From an uncultured bacterium (GTDB taxonomy: Bacteria; Patescibacteriota; Patescibacteriia; Patescibacteriales; UBA12465): DNA of 21,351 bases. The notes beneath the pieces were generated by a model that saw nothing but the letters and a program-made list of their open reading frames with translations, was not told the DNA's origin and did not search any database. The stretch is from positions 1 through 21,351 of the forward strand of contig CALJZR010000037.1 in the NCBI GenBank assembly GCA_937983635.1, given 5' to 3'. Each line of letters begins with the position of its first letter. The stretch's first letter is position 1. The position numbers and the translations under genes were made by a program. Positions 1 to 6,233 of this stretch are shown one piece after another.

Positions 1-129
1 TTCGAGGTGCTTTTGCTAAAGTATTGTTTTCTGTGCTGTTCCGATTCCCACCAAGGTGATTAGCACCTTTATGGGTTTAGAACTCAAAAATGCTCGGTTT
101 TCGGGTCATTTTACACAGAAATGTCCACG

Positions 130-200
130 CACGGGATGAGGGAATCGAACCCCCGTCTCAACTTTTGGAGAGTCGCATGTTGCCACTACACCAATCCCGC
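130..200 (-). tRNA. tRNA-Trp (anticodon CCA)
   Basis: Read on the minus strand this folds as a 71-nt tRNA. The 7-bp acceptor stem has a G1-U72 end pair, the D stem has 4 bp and the anticodon stem 5 bp. The seven-base loop CTCCAAA has anticodon CCA, followed by a four-base variable loop and a T arm with loop TTCGATT. The discriminator base is G, as expected for bacterial tRNA-Trp. CCA is not encoded (the next bases are CGT), unlike tRNA-Tyr and tRNA-Thr in this window, so the 3' end would need CCA-adding enzyme. No secE/nusG genes follow it, although that is a common bacterial arrangement. Confidence 0.93.
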
Positions 201-252
201 AATTCTTAGCTCAATCTTCCCCCAAATAGGCGGGCAGAAAAGCTCTTTTAGT

Positions 253-281
253 ATTCTACTATCTCTCTTCTAAATTGACAA
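253..281 (-). promoter_or_regulatory. sigma70-type promoter of tRNA-Trp
   Basis: On the minus strand TTGTCA (276-281) and TAGAAT (253-258) are separated by exactly 17 bp, each one base from consensus. The predicted start near 246 gives a precursor leader of about 45 nt before the tRNA. Seen in sequence; activity is inferred. Confidence 0.7.
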
Positions 282-303
282 GCTAGACGCTCTGAAAGCA
301 TAA

Positions 304-322
304 ACCCTCCGCTGCGGAGGGT
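304..322 (-). terminator. hairpin after the rubrerythrin/desulforedoxin pair
   Basis: A perfect 9-bp inverted repeat, ACCCTCCGC and GCGGAGGGT, has one base between its arms (effective loop GCTGC). It lies 30 nt past the desulforedoxin stop. The following minus-strand tract is only moderately T-rich (TTATGCTTTC), so it may be a weak intrinsic terminator. Confidence 0.55.
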
Positions 323-351
323 CTAGCAAGCACCTTTTTGCCATGTCCAAG

Positions 352-492
352 CTACTCCTCCCGATCAAAACCCTCTTTCTTAATCTGCATCTCTTGGCCA
401 CAGCAAATAATCTTGCCCCCACCATCTTTAACAAACTTCACTTCATTACCGCAGATGCGGCAATAGTAATTTCGGTCGACGCGATCACTCAT
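352..492 (-). CDS. desulforedoxin-like / desulfoferrodoxin N-terminal-domain protein
   Basis: A 46-residue protein beginning MSDRVDRNYYCRICG. It carries a CxxC pair (YYCRICGNEV) and a downstream adjacent CC pair (IICCGQEM), the iron-binding pattern of desulforedoxin and of the N-terminal domain of desulfoferrodoxin, which bind Fe(SCys)4. It lacks the superoxide-reductase catalytic domain, so it is the small stand-alone form. The ATG at 492 follows the rubrerythrin stop by 9 nt, so the two are almost surely one transcript. The likely role is a small electron carrier or iron-sulfur partner in peroxide/superoxide defence alongside rubrerythrin. Family assignment rests on the cysteine spacing and the GGG-K-x-x-CCG context. 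The redox-partner role is inference. Confidence 0.82.
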   Translation of the reverse strand: MSDRVDRNYYCRICGNEVKFVKDGGGKIICCGQEMQIKKEGFDREE

Positions 493-501
493 ATATTTAA
501 A

Positions 502-1032
502 TTAATAAGTTTCTACAAATACCTCAAAATGGGCTTGAGGATGCTGGCAGGAAGGACATTTTTCCGGCGCTTCCGTGCCCTCATGGATATAGCCGCAATT
601 ATCACACTTCCAGCGCTTCACTTCCGTCTTCTTAAACACTTCCCCCTTCTCAATGTTTTCCTGAAGCTTCTGGTAGCGGGCAGCATGGGCTTGTTCAGCC
701 TTCGCAACGTTGCGGAAGAGCATCGCAATTTCATGATGGCCTTCGGCCGTTGCTTCCTCGGCCATCCGCGGATACATCTCCGTATGCTCATAGGTTTCGC
801 CTTTGACCGCCTCGATTAAGTTCTTCAGAGTGTCTTCACTGATAAGTTCCAATTGCTTGGCCCAGAGTTTGGCGTGTTCCTTTTCATTTAAAGCACTTTC
901 TTCAAAGATATTGGCAATCTGGACATAACCAGCTTTGCGGGCTACCGAGGCAAAATAGTCATACTTATTGCGGGCCATGGATTCACCGGCAAAAGCTTCT
1001 GCTAAATTCTTCTTAGTTTTTTCTCCCAACAT
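502..1032 (-). CDS. rubrerythrin
   Basis: 176 residues. Residues 1-138 form a ferritin-like four-helix domain with the di-iron ligands visible: E17 in AGESMARNKY, an ExxH at 50-53 (EKEH), E79/E84 in GETYEHTE and a second ExxH at 113-116 (EQAH). Residues 141-171 are a C-terminal rubredoxin domain with C143xxC146 and C159xxC162. This is the classic rubrerythrin order and near its usual length (about 180-190). The family reduces hydrogen peroxide in the cytoplasm of anaerobes and microaerophiles using electrons passed through the rubredoxin iron. The desulforedoxin-like gene follows after 9 nt. The start has no Shine-Dalgarno sequence, as is common in this window. Confidence 0.95.
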   Translation of the reverse strand: MLGEKTKKNLAEAFAGESMARNKYDYFASVARKAGYVQIANIFEESALNEKEHAKLWAKQLELISEDTLKNLIEAVKGETYEHTEMYPRMAEEATAEGHHEIAMLFRNVAKAEQAHAARYQKLQENIEKGEVFKKTEVKRWKCDNCGYIHEGTEAPEKCPSCQHPQAHFEVFVETY

Positions 1033-1059
1033 ATAATTATACTTAAAATATTAACCCTA

Positions 1060-2238
1060 CTAGCGTCGCCCGAATTTCTTCAAAGTTGCTTTATGCCGTT
1101 TCTTCTCTTCCACCGCCTCTTCTTCCCTTTCTTCCTTCACTTTCTTCTCGGCCAGCTTGATTTCTCGGCTATCAGGAGAACAGCCCCCATCTAAAGATTC
1201 ACAGAACTCAATCTCGTAGATATGGAAGATGGTAACGGCTATGGCAATTACTAAAGGACCGAGGACCACGCCCCAGAAACCGAAGAGAGAGATGCCGCCT
1301 AAGATAGAGAAAACCACGAAGATGGGATTGACCTGAGCCTTGCCTTTAATCATATAGGCGCGGATGATGTTATCAACATTGCCAATAATCACCGCTCCCC
1401 ATAGGAGCACGAAGATTCCCTGCCAAATCTTGCCCACCATCAGGTAATAGAGGCCGACGGGGACATAGAAAATCATGGAACCGAGATAGGGTAAGAGAGA
1501 GAGCAAGGCGACAACCACCCCGGCTAAAAAAGCGGGAAAGCCGACAATGGCAAAACCAATAGCCCCAATCACACCTTGAGCACCGGCGGTGACAAAGGTG
1601 GACAGAATGGTGGTATAGCTGACCGTGCGGAACTTCTGGAAAATTTCCTTGTCATAGGCATTGGGCAAGGGAGAAAGATACATCAAGCGCTCCATCATCT
1701 TCTTGCCGTCAACGAAGAAGAAGAACATGGTGACAATAATAATGAATAAGGAAACTACGAAACTAGTCGTGCCTCTCACCAAGATCGTTGCTCCTGACAA
1801 CAGCCAATTGCTAGATTTCTTCAAAACATCCAAAAAAACATTCTTGAAAGCCTCATTATCATAATACTGGGCAATATCCATCACCCCAAAAAGATTATCC
1901 GGCAAGGCACTGGGCTGAAGCACGCCATCAACGCTGTGGTCGTTAAAGAAGTTAACAGCCTGAGCATAGGCGTTAACTGATTCCTGACCAGCGTAGATCA
2001 CTAAACGCACCGTCGGAATGATGATGAGCATGACCAAAAAAAGACACATTAAAAGAGCGGCCAGGTTCTGGCGCCCTTTTAAGAATTTAGTCAATTTAAG
2101 ATAGGGGGTATAGAAGATGGAAACCAAGATGGCCGCCACCAGAATATCCGTGAGAAAGGGTTTAAAAACAAAATAACAACCGATAAGCACTAATCCGATA
2201 AGAAGGATTAGGAAGGGCTTGGTCAGGCTTTTAGTCAT
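1060..2238 (-). CDS. AI-2E family transporter (PerM/UPF0118-type permease)
   Basis: 392 residues from the ATG at 2238. A TTG eight codons upstream would also be in frame but sits next to a terminator and adds only a hydrophilic stub. The protein has paired N-terminal helices (FLILLIGLVLIGCYFVF, then ILVAAILVSIFYTPYL), further helices, and the conserved C-terminal block around GAIGFAIVGFPAFLAGVVVALLS, LPYLGS and the GISLFGFWGVVLGP motif typical of the AI-2E_transport family (Pfam PF01594). Members are integral membrane exporters or antiporters whose substrates are mostly unproved, so no substrate is assigned. The C-terminal 35 residues are strongly charged (KK, EE, RR clusters) and probably cytoplasmic. 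It sits downstream of rpmG past a terminator and just upstream of rubrerythrin (27 nt). Confidence 0.9.
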   Translation of the reverse strand: MTKSLTKPFLILLIGLVLIGCYFVFKPFLTDILVAAILVSIFYTPYLKLTKFLKGRQNLAALLMCLFLVMLIIIPTVRLVIYAGQESVNAYAQAVNFFNDHSVDGVLQPSALPDNLFGVMDIAQYYDNEAFKNVFLDVLKKSSNWLLSGATILVRGTTSFVVSLFIIIVTMFFFFVDGKKMMERLMYLSPLPNAYDKEIFQKFRTVSYTTILSTFVTAGAQGVIGAIGFAIVGFPAFLAGVVVALLSLLPYLGSMIFYVPVGLYYLMVGKIWQGIFVLLWGAVIIGNVDNIIRAYMIKGKAQVNPIFVVFSILGGISLFGFWGVVLGPLVIAIAVTIFHIYEIEFCESLDGGCSPDSREIKLAEKKVKEEREEEAVEEKKRHKATLKKFGRR

Positions 2239-2286
2239 AATTGCATGGGGTGGCCGTGACAAGCGGCCGATTAAAAACTAAAGCTT

Positions 2287-2316
2287 ATAAAAACCGGACC
2301 GCAAACAGCGGCCGGT
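2287..2316 (-). terminator. intrinsic terminator after rpmG
   Basis: On the minus strand an ACCGGCCGC / GCGGTCCGGT hairpin (9 paired positions with one bulged base, loop TGTTT) runs directly into TTTTTA. It begins 6 nt after the rpmG stop. Confidence 0.8.
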
Positions 2317-2321
2317 ATAAT

Positions 2322-2477
2322 TTATTTCGTTTCTTTATGGAGAGTATGCTTCTTGCAGGTATTGCAATACTTCTTCATTTCCAACCTTTCCTTCAAGACT
2401 TTCTTATTCTTGTGGGAAAAATAGTTGACGGTTTTGCACTCAGTGCATTCCAACTTGATCATGTTGTCCTGGGACAT
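2322..2477 (-). CDS. rpmG: 50S ribosomal protein bL33
   Basis: 51 residues beginning MSQDNMIKLECTECK and ending KKHTLHKETK. It is the zinc-ribbon form of bL33, with CTEC near the N-terminus and CNTC near the C-terminus, and the LEMKKYC...KHTLHKE block characteristic of the family. It is a component of the large subunit near the E site. The gene is too short for many ORF cutoffs. It is monocistronic by appearance: a promoter lies about 60 bp upstream and a strong hairpin terminator follows at once. There is no Shine-Dalgarno sequence before the ATG (preceding bases are T-rich). Confidence 0.95.
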   Translation of the reverse strand: MSQDNMIKLECTECKTVNYFSHKNKKVLKERLEMKKYCNTCKKHTLHKETK

Positions 2478-2537
2478 AAAAATCACAAACAACCGAAACG
2501 CGATTCCCTAAAAACTTGAACACGCGCCAGTCGTACA

Positions 2538-2565
2538 ATTTTACAAATTTATTACTCTAATACAA
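2538..2565 (-). promoter_or_regulatory. probable promoter of rpmG
   Basis: Minus-strand TTGTAT (2560-2565) and TAAAAT (2538-2543) with a 16-bp spacer, predicting a start near 2531 and a leader of about 54 nt. The match is moderate. Confidence 0.45.
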
Positions 2566-2609
2566 TAAATAAAAATCAGACAAAAGTCAAATATTACGGC
2601 TAAGATTTC

Positions 2610-3491
2610 CTATTTTTGACAATGTTGGCAATAATGGGTGCCTCGGCCCGCCACTTTCATTTTCTGTAAAGTCCGGCCGCAACGGGGACAAGCCTGCCCG
2701 TTCCGCTGATAAACCTGCAAATAATCAACAAAATTACCTTTCTTGCCCTGGCCGTCAACAAAGTTACGGAAAGTCGTACCCCGGGCCTTAATCGCCCGCT
2801 CAATCACATCAATAATGGCTAGATGCAAGGCTTTAATCGCTGACACCTTCAAACCCTGAGCCGGTCGCCGGGGGTCAATACCGGCCATAAACAAGGCTTC
2901 ATCGGCATAGATATTACCTAAGCCGGCAATCAGCTTCTGATTTAAAATCACCGCCTTTACCGGAGCTGAGCGCTTGGCAAAGATTTGCCCCAGCCAAGCC
3001 GGGTTAAATTCCTTGTCCATCGGTTCTGGTCCGTAGTTATTGGCCAAAATACGCGCCAACTCTTCGCCGGAACAAAGTTTGATATAGCCGAACTTACGCA
3101 AGTCGTTAAAAAACAAAGAAGCGCCGTTATCAAAAGTGAAGTAGGCGCGGGTAAACTTATTCGGTAATTCCCCGCCCACCGAGGCCGCAAAAGACTGATT
3201 AGAAAGACTGTGTCCGCCGGCCACCGCCGTCTGCCCGCTACTAAAAATTAATTGCCCGGTCATCTTTAAATGGAAAAGTAAATGCTGGCCAGGCTGATCT
3301 AAATCTAAAATTAACAACTTACCCCTTCTCCTGACCGCCACAATTTTTTTCCCCTTTAAAGCCTTAGCTAAAAAAGCCGCTCCCGGAGCGACATTTTTAA
3401 AGTCAATAATTTTAAGACTAAGGAAACGGGCACCGACTAGATATTTACTCAAATCCCGGCGGACCGTTTCTACTTCCGGTAATTCTGGCAT
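2610..3491 (-). CDS. mutM: formamidopyrimidine-DNA glycosylase (Fpg/MutM)
   Basis: 293 residues, slightly longer than the usual 270-280. The mature N-terminus after Met is PELPEVETVRRDL, where Pro1 is the catalytic Schiff-base nucleophile and Glu2 the general acid of the family. The LFHLKMTGQL segment holds the conserved lysine loop, the middle has AGLGNIYADEALFMAGIDP (helix-two-turn-helix region), and the C-terminus is a zinc finger CPRCGRTLQK...CQHC. Fpg removes 8-oxoguanine and formamidopyrimidines and nicks the abasic site by beta/delta elimination. The start ATG lies 2 nt after the stop of a 34-residue membrane peptide gene, so translation is probably coupled. No terminator is evident after it. 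Confidence 0.96.
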   Translation of the reverse strand: MPELPEVETVRRDLSKYLVGARFLSLKIIDFKNVAPGAAFLAKALKGKKIVAVRRRGKLLILDLDQPGQHLLFHLKMTGQLIFSSGQTAVAGGHSLSNQSFAASVGGELPNKFTRAYFTFDNGASLFFNDLRKFGYIKLCSGEELARILANNYGPEPMDKEFNPAWLGQIFAKRSAPVKAVILNQKLIAGLGNIYADEALFMAGIDPRRPAQGLKVSAIKALHLAIIDVIERAIKARGTTFRNFVDGQGKKGNFVDYLQVYQRNGQACPRCGRTLQKMKVAGRGTHYCQHCQK

Positions 3492-3493
3492 AT

Positions 3494-3598
3494 TTAGAGG
3501 ATGGCTACCAGCATGATGATTATCACTAAAGAGACGAGCTCAATGGCAAATATTTTCGTCAGGCTCCAGCCGATTTTATCAGGGTCAATTAAAGGCAT
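3494..3598 (-). CDS. 34-residue single-helix membrane protein upstream of mutM
   Basis: The reading frame starts MPLIDPDKIGWSLTKIFAIE and ends in a hydrophobic helix rich in V, I and L (roughly residues 17-34). It has a good promoter directly upstream (extended -10, predicted start 1 nt before the ATG) and stops 2 nt before the mutM ATG, which supports it being the first cistron of the mutM message. I recognise no family. It could be a genuine small membrane protein or mainly a translated leader that couples ribosomes into mutM. Confidence 0.6.
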   Translation of the reverse strand: MPLIDPDKIGWSLTKIFAIELVSLVIIIMLVAIL

Positions 3599-3605
3599 AT
3601 ATCCT

Positions 3606-3614
3606 ATTATACCA
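3606..3614 (-). promoter_or_regulatory. extended -10 promoter of the mutM operon
   Basis: Minus strand TGGTATAAT, a perfect TGnTATAAT extended -10, with no recognisable -35. The predicted start at about 3599 places the first nucleotide next to the ATG at 3598, so the message would be leaderless. Confidence 0.65.
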
Positions 3615-3631
3615 AGAAAAAAAGAAAAATA

Positions 3632-3655
3632 AAAACCTTCCCGCAGGAAGGTTTT
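3632..3655 (-). terminator. intrinsic terminator after tRNA-Tyr
   Basis: A perfect 10-bp inverted repeat, AAAACCTTCC and GGAAGGTTTT, with loop TGCG on the minus strand, followed by a T-rich tract. It starts 3 nt past the tRNA 3' end. Confidence 0.85.
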
Positions 3656-3657
3656 AA

Positions 3658-3743
3658 TGGTGGGCCGGGAAGGATTCGAACCTTCGAAGGCGCGAGCCAA
3701 CAGATTTACAGTCTGTCCCGTTTGACCGCTTCGGTACCGACCC
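3658..3743 (-). tRNA. tRNA-Tyr (anticodon GTA)
   Basis: An 86-nt class II tRNA on the minus strand. The acceptor stem GGGTCGG pairs with CCGGCCC, the anticodon loop CTGTAAA gives anticodon GTA, and there is a long variable arm as expected for bacterial tRNA-Tyr. The T loop is TTCGAAT, the discriminator is A, and CCA is encoded at 3658-3660. It has its own promoter and terminator. Confidence 0.96.
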
Positions 3744-3778
3744 CTTTAAAACAAAGCGCCTGAGTCCAGGCTGTTTTC

Positions 3779-3806
3779 ATTATATAAAATTTTCAATAAT
3801 TGTCAA
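3779..3806 (-). promoter_or_regulatory. promoter of tRNA-Tyr
   Basis: Minus strand TTGACA (3801-3806) and TATAAT (3779-3784), both perfect, with a 16-bp spacer. The predicted start is near 3772. A small GCCTG-GACT-CAGGC hairpin lies in the leader ahead of the tRNA. The -35 box touches the T-tract of the terminator of the upstream pilin gene. Confidence 0.85.
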
Positions 3807-3840
3807 ACAAAACCGCGTGGAGCCAGATAGCGCCACGCGG
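3807..3840 (-). terminator. intrinsic terminator after the pilin gene
   Basis: A perfect 8-bp stem CCGCGTGG / CCACGCGG (3813-3820 with 3833-3840) and a 12-nt loop, followed on the minus strand by TTTTGTTT. It lies 21 nt after the pilin stop. Confidence 0.8.
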
Positions 3841-3861
3841 CTAGAAAATAGAAGATTTTAG

Positions 3862-4254
3862 CTAAGCGCCGACGCCTTGAATCACAAAACGAATAATGCC
3901 GTAGGCAGAAAAGATAATAACTAAGCCGACTACTGCCCAAATCAGGATATCTTTGCCTTTCTTGACCTGATCAGAAGAGCCAGATGAGGTCATCCAAATC
4001 AAACCGCCATAGACAAACATTACTAAAGCGAGTGAACCAACCACTCCTAAGATGCTGTTAATGACGCGACCGATTAAAAGTTGGGGGCTAGTGACGCCAG
4101 CACCCTCAAGAGGGTTTTTAATAGTTATGGGCTCCGTGCCATTAACAGCGTTGCCGCTACCACCGCCGTCATTTACCGCATTACCCGTTCCCGCTAAAGC
4201 AACACTGAAACTAAACAAGAATGCCAAAAAAGCAAAAGCTAGAATTTTTTTCAT
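3862..4254 (-). CDS. VirB2/TrbC-like type IV secretion pilin-family protein
   Basis: 130 residues. There is a clear Sec signal peptide (MKKILAFAFLAFLFSFSVALA, cleavage near residue 21), then a short Gly/Asn-rich spacer in which GNAVN occurs twice, then two hydrophobic helices. The first is about residues 63-88 (VINSILGVVGSLALVMFVYGG) and the second about 103-127 (ILIWAVVGLVIIFSAYGIIRF), joined by the polar loop SSGSSDQVKKGKD. This signal-peptide-plus-two-helix plan is that of VirB2/TrbC pilins and the T4SS_pilin family common in Patescibacteria. No other secretion genes lie in the window, so it is an orphan here. It may form a conjugation- or uptake-type pilus or simply an abundant membrane protein. 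It has its own extended -10 promoter and a strong terminator. Confidence 0.8.
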   Translation of the reverse strand: MKKILAFAFLAFLFSFSVALAGTGNAVNDGGGSGNAVNGTEPITIKNPLEGAGVTSPQLLIGRVINSILGVVGSLALVMFVYGGLIWMTSSGSSDQVKKGKDILIWAVVGLVIIFSAYGIIRFVIQGVGA

Positions 4255-4278
4255 AAAAATAAAAGAAATTATATTTAC

Positions 4279-4287
4279 ATTATAGCA
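4279..4287 (-). promoter_or_regulatory. extended -10 promoter of the pilin gene
   Basis: Minus strand TGCTATAAT is a perfect extended -10 element. No clear -35 is visible in the T-rich sequence upstream. The predicted start near 4272 gives a leader of about 18 nt. Confidence 0.65.
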
Positions 4288-4306
4288 ATTTTTTGAAAAA
4301 TAAAAA

Positions 4307-4330
4307 AGAGGCTTACTTGAGCAAGCCTCT
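4307..4330 (-). terminator. intrinsic terminator after the SPFH/membrane protein pair
   Basis: The AGAGGCTT / AAGCCTCT stem (8 bp, 8-nt loop) is followed on the minus strand by TTTTTTATTTTT. It lies 21 nt after the stop of the 222-residue membrane protein. Confidence 0.85.
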
Positions 4331-4351
4331 CTTTTGAAAGATCAATTTAAC

Positions 4352-5020
4352 TTAACGGACTGTCACCCGCACTAATTGTTTTTGGCTAGTTGCCATAACG
4401 TTAATCGCTGGATGTTCTATGTCCGGAAAGATTACGTCGGCACCATTGTGAACAGGACGGGGATTACCCCAAAAGTAAACATCATGTCCATAATCCTCCG
4501 AAGATATTTGGTATGAATACGTACGGCCCTCCGGAAACTGAAAAAATCCAGTTTCATCACCAATGTTTTCCAAAAGGAAGGTGTGGGTGCCGACGTCCAA
4601 GATAGGAATGTCGGCAACGTTCTGAAGTTCTGATGATTTCTCATCATCTGGTTTATTACTCTCGTATTTTGCGTACCCACTAATCATGAAGTAGGTAAAT
4701 AAAGCGAGAATAAACAACACCACGGCGGCGGGAATACCTTTGTGGTGCGACTTGGTAGCGGCAGAAAAACCCCAAAGAAACAGGAGCGAGATAACCAGAG
4801 ACCAGATTTCTCTGGCCCACCAGGTAATCCCGTCGGGAATGATACTCCTGACAACCAAGTAAACTATCAAGGCAATTGCCATAGCGACAAAAGCCATGAG
4901 GTAGTCGGAGAAAAATTTTCCGAACTTTTGCCAGCCAGTAGGTTTTACATCGAGATCATCATTGTCATCTGGGTCGGCAACCACAGGATTCTGATTGTTT
5001 CTTCCAATTATACGTGTCAT
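4352..5020 (-). CDS. three-helix membrane protein of unknown function, partner of SPFH protein
   Basis: 222 residues with no family I recognise. Residues 1-35 are hydrophilic and acidic (DPDDNDDLD). Hydrophobic helices lie at about 38-61 (YLMAFVAMAIALIVYLVV), 68-87 (REIWSLVISLLFLWGFSA) and 95-116 (AAVVLFILALFTYFMISGYA). A soluble domain of about 105 residues follows, rich in aromatic and beta-forming residues (THTFLLENIGDETGFFQF, SYQISSEDYGHDVYFWGN), and ends in a basic VRVTVR. With three helices the N-terminus and C-terminal domain should be on opposite sides, so the C-terminal domain may be outside. It starts 25 nt after the SPFH gene, shares its promoter, and is followed by a terminator, so the two form a two-gene operon. 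AAAGAGAAG before the ATG is a weak Shine-Dalgarno. Function unknown. Confidence 0.85.
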   Translation of the reverse strand: MTRIIGRNNQNPVVADPDDNDDLDVKPTGWQKFGKFFSDYLMAFVAMAIALIVYLVVRSIIPDGITWWAREIWSLVISLLFLWGFSAATKSHHKGIPAAVVLFILALFTYFMISGYAKYESNKPDDEKSSELQNVADIPILDVGTHTFLLENIGDETGFFQFPEGRTYSYQISSEDYGHDVYFWGNPRPVHNGADVIFPDIEHPAINVMATSQKQLVRVTVR

Positions 5021-5045
5021 TTCTTCTCTTTTTACGGATTGTTTA

Positions 5046-6011
5046 TTACTGATTATTCGTTATTTGTCCGGCACCAAAAGTAGCGCCAATTTGAGCAACA
5101 GGAGAGCCCTCAATCCATGTCACCCTTTCAGCATTTTGCAATGCTTCTGTTTTAGCAAGGTCGCGAACATAAGCTGCAGCTTCTTTTGGGTCTATGCCCT
5201 GAGAAACCAAAACTTTTATTCTTTCTGCCATAGCAGCTGAGATTTTATTCATCCCATCCGCTTCACCGGTGGCACGCAAAATTTCAATATCTTTTTGATT
5301 TTTTGCTTTGATTAAGGCAGTTTTTGCTTCATACTTAGCTTTTTCCACTCCTTTTTTAGAAACTTCAACGTCAATCGCGGCCTGCAATTCCCTTTCTCTC
5401 TGAGCAACGATACTCTCGGGAAGAACAATATCATCCACCAAAAACCCTAAAGCTTCAACACCCCAACTAGTCAGAGTCTGGTAAAATAAAGTTGTGTTAA
5501 AATCTGGCACCGGGGGAATCACAACATTACCATTGGCATCCTTAGTGACTTTTACGGAAGATGCAATAATGTCTAATGTAAGCTCACCCTTAATGCCATT
5601 AGCTTCTAAGACGTCATATTGAGCAAAAAATGCCCTTACCACATGTTCGGCCTTATCAGCAACCATTTCAATGACATCACTTACTGCATAGGTAGCCAAA
5701 TAGCTGTCAAAGATGCGATAGTGAAATTTAACTTTTACTGGCGCCGAAACATCTTTAAAATCAACATCCTGTTTCCCATTGGCAACCCCCATATGCATTT
5801 CCATCGTCTTGTCACCCATATAAATCTTTGAATCAATTTTTATGATTCTAAATGGTTTAAAAAACCAATGGGCGCCGGTTTTGAAGGTTTTACTGTACTT
5901 ACCAGCTCGGCTCATACAGTACTCAAAGCTCTGAGGCACAAAAGTAATGCCCCAAAGTAATACAGCTAGCAATGCTAATGCAAGCAAGATTAGTAATATA
6001 ACTGCAATCAT
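5046..6011 (-). CDS. SPFH/Band 7 (stomatin/prohibitin-like) membrane protein
   Basis: 321 residues. A single N-terminal anchor helix (about 2-24, VILLILLALALLAVLLWGI) is followed by the SPFH fold (about 25-190: FVPQSFEYCMSRAGKYSKTF, DVSAPVKVKFHYRIFD, LPESIVAQRERELQAAIDVE). An Ala/Glu/Lys-rich coiled-coil stretch (about 195-295) contains the family-typical EADGMNKISAAMAERIKVLV segment. SPFH proteins form oligomeric cage-like assemblies on membranes, often scaffolding or protecting a partner membrane protein that is encoded next door. The partner here is presumably the 222-residue protein, in place of the usual NfeD. A perfect consensus promoter and a structured leader of about 110 nt precede it, and GGGGGATGG lies 5 nt from the ATG. 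Family is confident; role is inference. Confidence 0.88.
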   Translation of the reverse strand: MIAVILLILLALALLAVLLWGITFVPQSFEYCMSRAGKYSKTFKTGAHWFFKPFRIIKIDSKIYMGDKTMEMHMGVANGKQDVDFKDVSAPVKVKFHYRIFDSYLATYAVSDVIEMVADKAEHVVRAFFAQYDVLEANGIKGELTLDIIASSVKVTKDANGNVVIPPVPDFNTTLFYQTLTSWGVEALGFLVDDIVLPESIVAQRERELQAAIDVEVSKKGVEKAKYEAKTALIKAKNQKDIEILRATGEADGMNKISAAMAERIKVLVSQGIDPKEAAAYVRDLAKTEALQNAERVTWIEGSPVAQIGATFGAGQITNNQ

Positions 6012-6125
6012 TTTTCCATCCCCCGCTTACTTTACTCGTCAGGGGTTCTCGTTTTTATGTGAATTAATTTAAATTGTCAAAGTTCGGTCTAATCGTTAGG
6101 CTTACTCACCCTATCTTATTAGACC
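6012..6125 (-). promoter_or_regulatory. structured 5' leader of the SPFH operon
   Basis: From the predicted start (about 6123) to the ATG the minus-strand transcript has a 5'-terminal stem-loop. GGTCTAAT (6118-6125) pairs with ATTAGACC (6086-6093), and inside it TAGG pairs with CCTA. A second possible stem near the gene pairs CCCC (6042-6045) with GGGG (6021-6024), which overlaps the ribosome-binding purine run. It could be an RNA stabiliser or a translational switch. It matches no riboswitch class I recognise. Confidence 0.4.
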
Positions 6126-6129
6126 CCTA

Positions 6130-6158
6130 ATTATATCACATTTTTGATATTATGTCAA
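6130..6158 (-). promoter_or_regulatory. perfect consensus promoter of the SPFH operon
   Basis: Minus strand TTGACA (6153-6158), 17-bp spacer, TATAAT (6130-6135), matching both consensus hexamers exactly. The predicted start is about 6123. It diverges from an equally perfect plus-strand promoter 75 bp away. Confidence 0.9.
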
Positions 6159-6233
6159 TTATAGTCAAAAGCTGGATTTAAATTTAAGGGTTAAATATAC
6201 TAATATTAGAAAAAATATACGGGGAATCTAACC

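Noticed and set aside
1..129. secE/nusG or tmRNA next to tRNA-Trp
   Set aside because: No secE-like frame follows the tRNA, and the TTCCGATTCCCACCA stretch lacks the paired T-stem expected of a tmRNA or tRNA end.
343..819. 158-codon plus-strand open frame across the rubrerythrin region
   Set aside because: It is antisense to rubrerythrin and the desulforedoxin-like gene, both of which show family motifs; the plus-strand translation has no recognisable pattern.
1036..1041. TATAAT directly before rubrerythrin
   Set aside because: Only 3 nt from the ATG, so transcription would start inside the gene, and there is no -35 at the right distance.
2239..2262. Upstream TTG start for the AI-2E permease
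   Set aside because: It adds eight residues (LSRPPHAI) unlike the family and the ATG at 2238 starts right at the hydrophobic N-terminus.
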